Part shown: positions 44,111 to 56,814 of the stretch, one piece after another
Numbering within the stretch: position 1 is the first letter of the stretch
Layout of the letters: the number at the start of each line of letters is the position of its first letter
Assembly: GCA_013399855.1 (NCBI GenBank)
Contig: VXAY01003172.1
Span: 223,119-287,118, forward strand
Length of the DNA stretch: 64,000 bases
DNA from: Oxyruncus cristatus
Taxonomy: Eukaryota > Chordata > Aves > Passeriformes > Cotingidae
Direction of reading: 5' to 3'
Notes under the pieces: generated by a model
What the model was told of the DNA's origin: nothing
What the model saw: only the letters and a program-made list of their open reading frames with translations
The model's database searches: none
Made by a program: the position numbers and the translations under genes

Positions 44111-47100
44111 TGGCGAGGTGTTCGGATTCTTCCGAAAAAGAAAAGGGAATTGCCTGGGCGAGGCACGAAGCTGAAGGCTGACATTTCACAGCATAGAGAG
44201 CTGGCACCTCCCGGCCAGAGCTGGCTCTGGAAAGTCTCTTTTAGCCTGGGAGAACAGATCCTGGTTGAAGGTACCTGGTGTAGCACCCCAGCCTCGAGGT
44301 GCCCGACCTGTCCAGGAGCTGAGGTTGAATCCCTCCGGATTTAGCTGCAGGTGCAGCTCAGCATTGGTGTGCCGTGCAGGAGGGTGGGGATGTTAGGGTT
44401 GGTTGTGAGTAGTAAGTAAATGTGGCTCTTAATTTCTACTCCAGTCTTCAATGAGAGGCTCAAAACGGAGGATTATGTGCAGGATGCTGTTGCTAGGACT
44501 AATATTACTTGTTCTGTAAAGGACCTTGACCCCAGGGTGTGTTTTAGAGACAGGAATGAAATTGGGACCTCTGAATCCTGGGCTTTAGCTCATCATTTGG
44601 GGAAGGAAAAGAAGAAAAGGGAAAAAAAACGCCACAGCGTGTGGCATTGGATCCTAAAATAAATCCCAATCATGTGGGATGTTAACAAGCCAGATTGCCA
44701 AGTCGTGTAAGTTGGCAGACTTGACTCCAGAGGGTCCAAATTACTTTGCTGGTAATTCCTCTTCAACAGGAATTTGGTGCTATGAAGTTACATGTTCTTG
44801 AACATGGGGAGAAAAGTAAGTTTAACTAGTGATCAAATCCAGTCAGCTTGCTTTCAGATAAAGTATTGATGTACATGTACCTTGGTATTCAGAAGAGGGC
44901 TACATGCAGAATTTTTGATATTTTGCAGTCGTGGATAACCTAAAAATTCTTCTGTAAGGTGCAAGTGCTAAACTGCCATCTGCTATTTTTGCATCCAGCT
45001 TGCTACTTCTGTCCCATTTCTGTAGTGGTAGTGTAAGTTTGTGGTATAGTGAGGACGCTGAGATCTGTAGGGTGACCCTGGAAGTGCTGGGCACTCTGCC
45101 AGCTTGGAAGGGACAAGGAGACCCTGTGCAGCCTCTACCAGACCCTGGTCAGCAAAGGTGATAATGGAAGAACTTGATTTCTGTAATATGTGGATTCTCT
45201 GTCAGGAGAATACAATGGAATTTGGTCCAGTACGGAGCACTGGGAGGCCAACATGTACCTGTGTGGAACCGTAGCCGGTGTCCCAGCACATACTGTCAGC
45301 TTGTGTTTCACTCACAGCTGTGTGCAAGTGAGTCCTTGGATACTCTGGTGCTTGATCTGTGCGTGCAGTTTAGATTTGTGGGCACTTCTGATGACTTTGC
45401 TCAGGGCTATTCTGCTCTTCCAGTCTAATGCATGGGAGACCAGCTTCTTGTGAGCTTGTTCCTAGCTGTGTGTGCTGCCAGAGCAAGAGAACTGTAAAAG
45501 CATGTAATGGATAACTAATAACTGCCAGGCACTTACAAATAACTGTGTGTCAAGTCTTGTCTCCCATATGGATTTTCCTGTTATCTAAGCCCAGACTTCT
45601 GTAATTTGGAATTAGTTCACTGGACCCTGTGAAAAGTCACTCTGTGACATTTAATTTTTCTAATAACCCACACCATGCATGCCTGCAGAGGGAAGGCATC
45701 AAGCAGGGCTTGCTTGTGCCTCTTTAGCTGGTCTTCTTGCTCTGTGCAACCTGCACAACAGCCTCAGATATTTTTTAATGGATTGAGGAGGCCTAATTGG
45801 ATTCAGAGCAGTGCAAGTTACAGGGACATATGTGAGGTGGAAGGATTAGGGCTGTGCAGGCGGGTGGCCTTGTTCAAGAAAAATCCACTTTAATTTCTGC
45901 AGTGAAAAGTTGTCAGTGTGTTTCCCATCAGAGCAGATTTAAAAGGGAGGGGAGCTAAGTATGATTGCTGTTCACTGTGAAGGACGATTAGAACTGTCGG
46001 ATAAAGTTCTCTGAGGGCTGTAGTTGCGCTTGGGGATGAGAATGGTGAATTCTCATCTGGGTCTCTCCAGAACAGTCCATGAAAGATTGAGTTTATCCTT
46101 CCCTTCTCTCCCAGTCTCCATGCCAGCCTGCCACCTTGAGAGAGGGAGAAGTTGGGTACAGAATGATGTCAAACCAGGGTTTGACATAAGCTGCCTTTAA
46201 ACAAGTGGAAGTTTGGGGGGATTTGCAGATGGACTTGTTTAGGAGAGAATATTTATGAGAGTGGAAATTCTGTCTGCTTCAATTTGTCTTGCAGAATTAA
46301 TTGTGTTTAGTGCAGATGGGTGCAGTAAGTGAACCTTCTGTCCCCTGGAGAAGCCAGGGGCAAGAGGAACAGCAGCCCCATGGCTGAAGTCGTGACCTGG
46401 TTCTCAGCCCTGTGCTTCACTTCTGCCCTGCCAGAGTCTGGTTTATAGATCCAAAAGGCACCATTGCAACAGCATTTGTGATTTCCATTAGAACCAATGA
46501 GCTAAGCGCTAGTCTGCTGTCAAGGACAAGTGACAAACAGTCCTGGAGGAGTTAATGGTCCCTCAGGACCGGAAACTGTTGGATTTCTGGAGAGGGAGAG
46601 GGCCGTGGGCTATGCACTGCCGGACCTCTTCAAAAACTTCTGTACATTTTAATACTGTGAAGGAAGACACCTGAGTTTTGATTCTCTCCTACTTACCTTC
46701 TTGCTGCTGAGCTTAGTCTTGCACTGTGAATTGCCAGTAAAGGCATGTGCCAGAGGGGCACATGCACCTACTGGGATAGAGGCAGGGTGCCCGATGCCCT
46801 CACAGGTGCTGCAGCGTCACATGAGCAGACAGTGCACACAGGAGCTGTGTTATCCCCACTGCTCTGCAGAGCCTCAGGAGGGTGAAATTTGTCAGCTCTG
46901 GCAACACCAAGGAATTGAAACCAGTCTCTAAAGGGACTCACCTGAGATAGGCTTGCTTCGACAGCAGTGCTCAAAAGGGGAACACTGTGAAGGTGCATAA
47001 ATTTTAAACCTTAGCACCCTTATTTACATCAGGGATGTGTTGACAATCAATCTTGTGTATCCTGTTTAGTGCTCTTCATTAAGACATGCAGGTTTCACTG

Positions 47101-48974
47101 CAGTGATCTCTTCTGAACCTTGTTCTAAGAGATCAAAGCTTAAGCTGCTGTTTTGTCTCTCCAGTTTGAAGTCAACTGAGAAACTTGAGTGGTGAATGTT
47201 TCGAAGGTAAATTCTTACCTGTGGCACAGGTCTGTCAGAGCTGGAATTAAAGTGAAGATCAGAAGTTGCTTAGGCCTTTTTACTGATGCACTGTCATAAT
47301 GGAAAGTGATGTTTGATGAAAGCCAAAAAGTATTTCAGAGTTGATAAAAGGGAATTCTTATTGCAAGTTGTTGTCATAAGATGAGTCAAACTTTTTTTTA
47401 AGTATTATTTGTCTTGGGTTTTTTCTGTTCTGGGCGTGGTTGAGATCTTGATGAACAGAGCCCAGCCAGATATCTGCTGTGTTCAGAAGGGAACTCCAAG
47501 CCTAAACTTCTTACGCAGAGCGGACATATCTACAAATGCTTTAAAATTGGGACGTTAAAGCGTGGATGTTACATCCCTCTGAAGCCCTACACATAAGACC
47601 GCTATTTGAGTCTAGCTTCATAGAGAAAGTGTCCCAAAAGCTGTTGTGGAACTGTCCCCAAGGGAGTCCCTGGACCCTCTCCTGAAGGCCTCTGTTTTGC
47701 TGTGCCCTGCCTGCTTGGCTGCCAGACTAGTCAGTGCTGCTCCTGTGGAGAACAGCATGTGTGGGAACCAGCACATTATTGCAGAGCTGTGAGGTCACTT
47801 ATGAAGCTGTTTTGTTGGGAAGTCTCCTTTTCCTTGTTTGAACCCTGAGGCTTTTCAGTTTTTCAGCTTGGCCCAAACGTGGGGTCTGAAGTCACAACAG
47901 TTCTGTCCAGGACCTCTCCCAGGTTTTGGTGTGCTCTATTGAACAGCTGCCGGTGCTGTCTTGTCTGACCTGCCACTCCAGCAGTGGGCCCTGGGCTGGG
48001 AATTCTGGCCTCTTAGCACTGTTGCTCTGAGCAAAACAAGCTCCCTGGCAGTGCAGGACTGCTGTAACACCCAGCTTGTACAGTGGGGACTGGAACTTTC
48101 CAGGTAGATTTGAGGAGATGAGTACTGCTCAAACAGAGCTGGAGAACTCTTCCCAGTGCCTGAAAAGCTGCTCCCTTGGAAGTAAAAGGGTGTTGGACAG
48201 TGCTTGCACCTCTTTAGCTCTGGTCCTGGACAAAGTAGCTCCTTTATTTCCAAAGTATTGAGTTTCAGTGACCCTCAGTGAGCCAAGAGCCAGGCCTCGA
48301 GCGGAGGGAAAGCAGAGCTCTGATCACCAGCAGCCTGTTGCCTTGGCCAAGGCACTGTTGCTGTTGGCCTTTGCGCTTGGCACCAGGCTCCACATCTGCG
48401 TCTTGCTGTCACCCTGCAATCTTGTCAGCCATTCCGGAGGCACTGCTGCTAACAGTGCTGTTACCCCACGCATTAGCTTTTATCACTGCTCTATTAAGGT
48501 CCTCGCTAGAGATGAGTGCTGCAGAGTGCCCCAGGTTGCTAAGGGGAGGCTGCCAGGGCTGCCCTTAGAGGATTTGTTCTTGCTCGAGTCAAACACTAAC
48601 TCGGGCTGACTGGGGGGGAATCGGGGCTTTGGGGAGGGGAAACAAAAGGCTTGGATGGAGATGTGTCAGTAGTCACCTTGCCTGTGGCTGCTGCTGTGAA
48701 TGCTGTTGCCCGTCAGCTGTGCCCAGCTGTGTGAGTTAGGTGAACACTCTGGTCTGATAGTCCCATGTTCCATCTGACTCACTGTGTCCCTGTGCAGGCA
48801 CCAGCTGGGAGGGATCCCTGATTTCTGGCTGTTCATCTGTGTGGTGCTTCAATTCCTGTTTGCAGTGCTTCTGCGGGACAAAGATGGCATCAGGACTGAA
48901 GAAATCTGCAGGGTTAGGAGATAAAAGGGAGGCAGGAGTGGCCTCCTCAGGGCAGTGGGGTGGGGGCCAAGGAC

Positions 48975-49250
48975 TGGCCTACTGTCCCAGGAAGCAAGCA
49001 ACAGGACAAGAGGATGTAGTTAAGCTCTGCCAGCAGTTTAGGTTGGACATTAGGAAAAATTTCTTCACAGAAAGGGGAGCTAGACACTGGAAGGGGCTGT
49101 CCAGGGAGGTGGTGGAGTCACCACCCCTGGAGGTGTTTAAGCAAAGACTGGATGTTGCACTCAGTGTGCTGGTCTAGTTGACAAGGTGGTGTTCAGTCAC
49201 AGGTTGAACTGGATGATCTCGGAGGTCTTTTCCAACCTTAACAATTCTGT
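48975..49250 (+). repeat. CR1 LINE 3' end
   Basis: Sense CR1: ACTGTCCCAGGAAGCAAGCA, ACAGGACAAGAGGATG, AGGTTGGACATTAGGAAAAA, TTCTTCACAGAAAGGGGAGC, then GGTTGAACTGGATGATCTCG and TTTTCCAACCTTAACAATTC. Sequence back to about 48890 may also belong to it but is less clear. Confidence 0.93.
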
Positions 49251-49259
49251 CGGACCCCG

Positions 49260-49740
49260 GCAACCGTGGGCTGGTGCTGGGAGATGCCCAGTGCTTGTGA
49301 GCAGTGGATTTCCCAGGGCCGCACAAACAGGACAGGACAGGACTGCCCTGCTCGCGGGGTCCCTCGGGTCTGCCGCGGTGCCGCTGTCCCGGGCGGGGTC
49401 CCTCGGGTCTGCCGCGGTGCCGCTGTCCCGGGCGGGGTCCCTCGGGTCTGCCGCGGTGCCGCTGTCCCGGGCGGGGTCCCTCGGGGCTCCTCGGGGGAGG
49501 GCGGCGGCCCCGGCCCGGCCCCGGCCGCGCTTTGCGGCCGTCGCGCTTTGCAGCAGGGCCGTAGGGCGAGGTGAGCGTGGGCCGGGCCGCCCCCGGGGAG
49601 CTGCCTGGGCAGGGCTCCGTGCCCGGCCGAGCTGTGCCGGGGGAGCTCCGGCTCTTGCTCGGAGAAAGCGCCCTGTGCTCTGTCTGTGTGCGGGGACAGT
49701 GGCCAGCCTGTCATCCCGGCCGTCCAGGGAAGGGAACGGA
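49260..49740. promoter_or_regulatory. small CpG-rich island between two CR1 copies
   Basis: A CpG-dense 480-bp patch in AT-richer intron, containing a 39-bp minisatellite and GGCCCCGGCCCGGCCCCGGCC boxes. A strong donor, GGGCGAG|GTGAGCG with GT at 49571, would suit the end of a short untranslated first exon on the + strand. No known protein is encoded. It may be a promoter of an internal or noncoding transcript, or just GC-rich repeat DNA. Confidence 0.4.
49354..49485. repeat. 39-bp minisatellite, three perfect copies plus 15 bp
   Basis: Units start at 49354, 49393 and 49432, with a partial unit at 49471. Each begins GCGGGGTCCCTCGGG and ends CCGCTGTCCCGG. The three full units are identical base for base, which points to recent duplication or ongoing length variation. 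The length is 13 codons, so chance frames repeat a 13-residue unit. Confidence 0.97.
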
Positions 49741-49744
49741 GCTG

Positions 49745-50142
49745 GGGGAGGGGCTGGAGCTCAAGTCTGATGAGGAGCAGCTGAAGGGGCTCAGTCTGGA
49801 GAAAAGGAGGCTCAGGGGGGACGTTCTCGCTCTGTACGACCCCCTGAGAGGAGGGGAGGGGGGGGGGCCAATCGGGCTCTGCTTCCAGGTAACAAGGGAC
49901 AGGATGAGAGGAAAGGGCATCAAGGTGTGCCGGGGAGGTTTAGGTTGGACATCAGGAGGAATTTCTTCACAGAAAGGGTGATTAGACATTGGGATTGCCT
50001 GCCCAGGGAGGTGGTGGAGTCACAGTCTCTGGAAGTCTTAAAGGAAAGACTGGACTGCCATGATTTGGTTTTGACAGGGTGGTGTTCGGTCATAGGTTGG
50101 ACTCTATCTCAGAGGCCTTTTCAACCTAATTGATTGTGTGAT
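49745..50142 (+). repeat. CR1 LINE fragment, about 400 bp
   Basis: Sense CR1 starting near GGGGCTGGAGCTCAAGTCTG, then GAGAAAAGGAGGCTCAGGGG, GTAACAAGGGACAGGATGAG, AGGTTGGACATCAGGAGGAA, TTCTTCACAGAAAGGGTGAT, ending near TTTTCAACCTAATTGATTGT. Same type and orientation as the copy at 48975; the CpG patch lies between them. Confidence 0.94.
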
Positions 50143-51899
50143 AACGGCCCCTTGTACAAAGGGAATGAAAGTGTTGCCTGTCCTTTTCCCTTGTCCAGGC
50201 TGTGCTCAGCCCATCCCGCAGCAGTGACTGCCCGGGTGACACTGTCCTTGCTGTGTACCAGCACACATGTGGCACAGCTCCCCTGAGCTCACTGACAGAG
50301 CAAAGCAGAGCCCAGGGTAATGATGCTGTCCCAAATCAAAGGACAGAACTGGGCCAGCCATTGCAGCTTCTGCACTGGTGGCAGCAGTAACTTTGAAGCA
50401 CTGCCTGCTTTCTTCTGGCACTATTTGTGTGCTTACCTTTGATTTACTTTTTTTCAGCAGCTCTGAATATCTTTAGTGTTGGCGGAGGCAGCTCTAAAAA
50501 TAACTTTAGAAGCTGGTTAGTTCTGCTTCTGCCTGGTTACTTTCCTTTCTGTAGCTAATGGCTTTTTCTACTGCAGTAAGTCATGTTTTCTGCTCTGTTC
50601 TAGTTCTTGCTCTGTTAGCAAACATCCCCTGGTTTTGGGTGATGGTGTGTTCAGGCAGCAGGTGCACATGATTGCAGTTCTGGGTGAACGAGCTGGTAAA
50701 CCAGAAACAGTGAGGCCAGAGTGAACTAAAAAATGACCTGCAGCCTTTTGAAGAGTTGCACTCCAGCCTGCGAAAGCTGGAACCACTTGGGTGCTGCCTG
50801 GGAGAAGCTGTGTGCAGGAAGGTATGTCTGCTGTTTGAACCAACTGTTTTCGCTGGTGGCAGAGACTTGAAGTCCCATTGTCCCATTTCTCAGATGTGTG
50901 CCGGAGGATGCCTTGTTTTTAATGGCAGAGTGAATCCCAGCAGGAGCCCCCGTCACTGTTAATGCCTTACCTCAAGTTCTGCCTCTGTGTGTGAAATAAC
51001 TGCACTTGACTGAGATGTAGGAGCTGGAATTGTTTTGTACAAAGACTCATTTGAGTGAATTATGACTGAGAAGTGCTTCCACTGCAGTTGTGAAGGTACC
51101 AGTTAAATCTTTTATACTAATTCTTATAGTGTGATGCTTTTCAGCATTTTTTTTAAGGTGACTCAGTTTTAGCCAGCTGTGCCTCTTATCACAAAGCAGC
51201 TGTTAACCAGATTGCTGCCCAACCTCCACATGCGGTGAGTGCACCAGTACTAGGGACCTGTGTGCTCTGTCTCCCCTGCCAGTAGTGAAGGCCTCACTCT
51301 ACCATGGAATTGCAGAAGAGCACAGTAGGCCTGCTCACAGGAGCTGTGGGAAGCAGCATTACCTGTGAAGGTTTAATCTCCAGCCAGAGCGTGTGCTGTG
51401 TTGCTGTGCTTGAGCTTCTGTGTCGGTGCAGCTCTCCTCGCTCCAGGTGCCCTGACTTTGTGCTGTGCCTTACACCTTCAAGCTTGTTTTCTAGGAAAGT
51501 TTACACTCAGCTTGTTCCTGGCCTGCTGCAGCTTTTAGGCTTGCTTGAGAAAAGACAAATGTGGGAGATGTACAGAGTGTAGCTGGTCTTTATTGGGCTG
51601 AATCTAGTGGAGGTCCCTAAGGCTAAGAGCCTGACTGTGGTACGCTCCTAACAGTGCGGGCTCTCCCTGGGGAATTTATATGAGCAGTGTGTTGTTCCTG
51701 GCCACTCTGGAGCAATAGAGCAGCTGCCTTATCTCTGGGACTGCAACAAGTGCTTCCTGATTAAAGTGCACTGTAGGATGGAGATCAGTCAGGGTCACAT
51801 TTGGCTTAATGTACCCACAACTTAACTGACACTAGCTGAGATTGCTCTTGTGTATCTCTGGGGTTTTTTCAGCCTCCAAATCAGTGTGCATACTTAAAA

Positions 51900-51985
51900 G
51901 ATCTTCTTCATATCATCTTATCTTCATATCATCTTCTTCATATCATCATATCTATCTTCAGATCTTCTTCATATCATCTATTCCA
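51900..51985. repeat. ATCTTCTTCATATC minisatellite-like array
   Basis: About seven imperfect units built from TCTTCATATCA and TCTTCTTCATATCATC. A pyrimidine-rich local tandem array with no coding role. Confidence 0.85.
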
Positions 51986-54900
51986 AACCCCGAGTATGCT
52001 TCATCCTTGAAGGTGGAGACTTAGCTGGCATGAGTCACTCTGGATTGATGGCCTGGGGTTGGTTTCTTTTGTGTGCCCCCACACACAGGAGTGTCTGCTA
52101 ATTGTAGCAGGCTGAAAGGCACTTCATCTTGGGGGCTTTCCTTGAGCGTGATGTGCTGAGCGGTCTCCTAAGGATGTAGGCAGGCTCCAGTGGAGAGGAG
52201 AACTTGATGTGAGGGGAGATGAAAAATGATTGCAGAGATCCAAGCTGTGCTCAGTGTTCTGTAGAGCTGGACGTGGAGCTGATGATATCATGGGGTTTCC
52301 AGTCTAGGAGGACTTTTGTACTTAGCCATGGTTTGGGGGTTTTGGGTTCACCTGTCGGGTTAAAGGCAAGGTTTTTATTGTTGGAACGATATCCTTTCTA
52401 TAACAGCTTCTCATATTTCTGTTAATTACTACAGTTCCAACTACAAAAGAGCTTTCTCGTTCTGATTGGCCTCCTCCTGTTTCAATTCAGTTGTGTTGCT
52501 GTGCTGCCATGGATACAGTCATGATGTCACAAGCTGTGGCATCACTGAAAAGTGAGTGGGAGGCAGTTGTTCATGCTCCCTCTCCTCCACCCACCCCAGG
52601 AATCAATAGCTGGGAGCAGCAAACAGAGCAGTTCAATAGATTTCAGTGAAGATTCGAAGCTTTTTAAATGAGCCTGAATTACAGCTGTGATTTTAAGGCT
52701 GTTACTCCACTACTGATGACATAAAAGATGTAGTATACCCACCTTCTCAAAACTGTCTTCATCACCATGTCTGTTGTTGAGCTCACTTACATAAATAAGT
52801 GGAAGGAAATCCCAAATCTCCAGTGATTGCTGTGCTGCTGCACTTGAGCCCTGTTGGCAAACACTTGTGGTGCTAAAAACCTGGGCACATCCTGGGCACA
52901 GTGCTGGGCTTGGTGCTGCCTGGATTGGGGGACAGGTACAGTGAGGTGGATTTGCCAGCTCTGACATCAGTTAGAAAAGCTGATGAATCACCAGGGTGGC
53001 ACTTGGAAGAATTTTTGGGGTCTCTTGCCTTTCCAACCCTTCTGAGATAGCTGTTTCCACTGTGGGAATACTTAAGCACGCTGTGGGATTAGCTGGGCTG
53101 CTGAGAGCCAATGGTCTTTGTGTGGGATCAGTGGAGATGGTGATGTAGCAGAGAATTGGGCTTATTTCGTGGCTTAATTCTCCTCCTTGCTAAAACGATG
53201 GGAGCTTCCTATTTGCTGAAATGCCATGACTTGTCACCAAAGGACTATGAAGATGCATTTTGTTCAGCTCTGTGTCTTTTCCATGCATTTGTCTTCCGCT
53301 TTATCTATTTTTTTGTAAGGGATCTGGTTGAGAGCACAGCACAGTGATCCTCTGTCTTGAGCTGTAACAGCCCCCTCAAATATTAACTAACCTCCTCCTG
53401 ACGATTGGGAGGCAGGATAGTGTCAGTGCGTGGCCGAGCAAGCAGGTAATATTCTCCAGCTTTGTCTTTTTTTTTTTACGAAGCCCCTTTTGATAAGGGA
53501 CTTTGTCATACCTGTCACAGAAGCATGTTATCTGTAACTATTCTGCTTGTAATATTTGATGTTAGGGAAGGGACATGCAGATTTTCCCCATATGTGTGGT
53601 GTCTCTGGGTGAGACTGCAGTACTCTCACAGTGCTGGATGCTGGTCCCCTTTGCTCAGCAGGGACCCCGTGCAGGGTACCTGCACAGTTTGGCTTGGACT
53701 GCTCTGAGTTACCATCTCTCAGGGCTGGCACTTGCTTGGCAAGCACAGCAGTACGTCATCTCTCTTGTCTCTGTTTCAAGCAACCTTGTATTTAGACAAA
53801 AAGGACAAAACTTCCTGTAATGTGTGGGCTGAAACAAGTTGACTTTTTCAGTGTGAGAAAAATTTTTACGTATTTTCCTGAAAGGATCAAAACTTCTCAG
53901 CAGAACCGCTGGAAAACAAGACTTTATTTTTTTTTTGAATTTGTCTTCTGAACTGCAGGGTCTTTAAGATGGAAGGGTAGAACAGTTCATAGCATGAAGA
54001 CAAAGTTTTTTTCACTTTGTCTGTTCTTTGGAATGTTTGATATGTGTTCTGTTTAGGGGGAAAATGTGACTGAAAGGCCAATTGCATTTGAATCATTTGA
54101 ATTTTTAGTGCTGCTGTTCTTAAAATAGTACCTTTAGCCAACAGCAGCTAAAACCTGCTTTTTAACCACTATTAGTTTAAAACTATGGAGAATAGGAATT
54201 GTTTTCATTCTCTCCTGTCCCTGGTCACATCTGTCCTGATGGCCATGAGGTCTGTTGACCAGCCCATTCCAAGGCTACTTGACTCTGACTTTCAGCACTA
54301 GTTACAGTAGAGGAGAAAATGAGTGCATGGAGGTCTGAGGTTGACATCATCTACAACTGCAGTGGGCAGACAAATGCAGTTCAGGAAAGGAGCTAAAAGC
54401 TCGTCTACAAACTGTGCACGGTTTGTAAGTTTAGCTGTATTTTAGCATGTTTTCCATTTTCAGTGTGTGTAGAAAACTACCTCATCTATGGGAAGGGGAA
54501 GATGAAGTTTCCCTTAATACACCAAAACAGCTAATTCCCAAGTATTTAGAGACTTCCACTAAAGGCTATGAATAGATTGCTTCCTGGAAGGAAACTAGTT
54601 CTGTCCTTAGTCATGGGCTTGTCTAAACAGTTAGCCCTATCAAATTCCCTTAATACATGAGCAAGTTGCTGTGAAGTGGTTTATTCTTATAGAATAGGAC
54701 TCCATGGAGTTCCTTATCTCCCAAATTTGTGCCCTAGGGGGTTAACTGGGGAGAATTCTGTGGATGAGTCTGTGATTAGATGGCCTCTGTTGCTCTGTTC
54801 CTAGGCCAGTGATGACTTCTGGGAGTGCCATCAGATAACCTGACCACTATACCGTGCCCACTGCTAGACTCTGAATAATGCAGTATATCCTGCAAATCTG

Positions 54901-56152
54901 TCAGCAGGTGCTGTGTAGACTGCTTTTGTACCTGTCTTTCAAAAATGTGAAGAACCTGACTGAATTAATGGTCCTGTGTGGGAGAGCCTGGAAGCTATTC
55001 TCCTTTCCCTGTTGCTTCTGGCAGGTATCTTATGCAGGTGACAGCTGGGGTTATCCAGCTCTGGAATGGGCTGGATGGGAGGAGCTCTGAGTGGCACATC
55101 ACTGGGTGTTGCTTTTTACATGGTTGCTGCTACAAAGCCAAAGGAAAATGAGGTCTGTGTTGTGCCACTTTGGGGAGCGGGAAATTAGGAGAGGCAGAGA
55201 CCTTGTCCTCTGCTACAACAGTGCAAGTGCCGGTGCACCAGCTTTCCTGCCTCCTGGTCTGCAGCCTCTTGCTTGCTTGCATTGACCACCTTAGACTGCA
55301 GTGCAGGTGTTTTAACCTTGTGATGTTCTTTTCCACTCTGCCAACCCCCTTCCCTCAGTACCTGCAGGTTTCTTGAACCCCTCAGGTGGGCTCAGCTGGC
55401 CTCTGAAAAAGGAAAAGAAGGAAAAGCTGAGGTGCTAACCAAGATAGGATGAGTGTTTGAAGGTCAGAACAGAAACATAAAACCTAATATTCTGCAAATT
55501 AATGTGGTGGTCTGGTGAGTTCTCTGAAATTCAGACCTGTCATTCAAGCAAGTTTTAAAAGCTGTCCTAGTAGAAGGTCGTCACCTGTCCACCTAGGATG
55601 GTGCGGAGTGTCCAAACTTAAAGGGAAGAGTGAGTGGGCAATGACAACTTTTGTAGCATAATTCTGCAAAAATATATTTGAGAGGGAAGTGGCACTCCTG
55701 CCTGAAAGATAAATTGAAAATTGCTATAAGTCTGTCTGGACGTTTTTCCAGCACTGAAGTTTTGGGCATTCTTGCAGCAGGAGCTGGTTCAGGGTTGTGA
55801 CACCGAGTGCTTGTGCAGATTGTAAGTCAGCAGACTGCCTGCTACAAGCCAGGACCTGGAGAGAAAATCACGATGTTGTTGTTGTGTGTGATCTCTGATA
55901 AAGGCTGTGAAACCAGAGCTGCCTGATCCTGTTGCAAGCCATGGCTGCGTACAGGTAACAGCTCCTGCAAGCTTCACCCGGAGATGGAGGTTAACAAATA
56001 CAGATTTGTGCTCAAAGCAAAGAAGGGATGCTGCAGAGCTTGCAAGTGCTCTTAAGCAGATGACTAAAGGTGAAGTTACTTAATGTCCGGAAGCCTTAGG
56101 TTCTCACCTGGTTAAGCTGCCATGCTTCAGATTTACAGAGTAGGACGTTTTC

Positions 56153-56170
56153 TTTTTTTTTTTTTTTTTT
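56153..56170. repeat. poly-T run (18 T)
   Basis: Eighteen consecutive T residues after TTTTC. A homopolymer; no adjacent retrocopy is recognised on the minus strand. Confidence 0.85.
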
Positions 56171-56720
56171 GTGTCTCTTCATCTCTTCGTAACTTCTGGA
56201 CAGAGAGTGGCAAAAGACAACAGAGTAATTCCTGCCACTTTGAAGAGAAATGCATTTGCTTGGTCTTGTCCATGCTTCTCTAACCCCTCAGCAGAAGGAA
56301 AATACCTGAGTGAGCCAAGGTCTGCCTGCGCTCTTTACACTCGCTCTGAGCACTGTGTGTTGATATGGTGCCACATGTGGGGTAAGCACAGAGTGGACAA
56401 GGGTGGCACTTGACTGCTTTCACTCTTAAAGATCTCCTTGTCTAGCCAGTGACACGCTTCAGGACTGTGAATCACTTCTGTGTCAGTATTTGCATATTTT
56501 AGGCAGACTTGGTGCACAGTGGGTTGTGCAACACTGTGAGAAACTTTAAAGCTCAGAGGGAAGCACAGCTGGTAGTGCTATCAGGCATCGCTTGGTCCGT
56601 GCTCCTGAAAGCAGAGCTGACAATTTAACTGTGTTAAGGCTGGCTGGTGCTTAATCCTGTTTGCGAGATTGCAAGAAACTCAGGAATAGCTGGTAAGCTT
56701 GAGAGCCTGTACACCTGGCC

Positions 56721-56814
56721 CTAGAGGTGGTGGGAGGTGTCCCTGCCCATGGCAGGGGTTGGAACTGGATGGTCTTTAGGTCCCTTCCAAACAGAATCAT
56801 TATGGGATTCTGTG
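56721..56814 (+). repeat. CR1 LINE 3' remnant
   Basis: TGGTGGGAGGTGTCCCTGCC, CATGGCAGGGGTTGGAACTG, GATGGTCTTTAGGTCCCTTC, then CAGAATCATTATGGGATTCT. A short sense-strand CR1 tail. Confidence 0.92.

Noticed and set aside
42379..44207. Very long open frames across the CpG island on both strands
   Set aside because: They run through 334 Ns and are open because of extreme GC content; the residues are low complexity and frames on both strands overlap.
44300..44345. tRNA-like TTGAATCCCTCC word
   Set aside because: It resembles a T-arm, but no matching acceptor stem or other tRNA boxes are found nearby.
49186..49770. 194-codon frame with a repeated 13-residue unit
   Set aside because: It is a by-product of the 39-bp minisatellite, which happens to be a multiple of three; no protein match.
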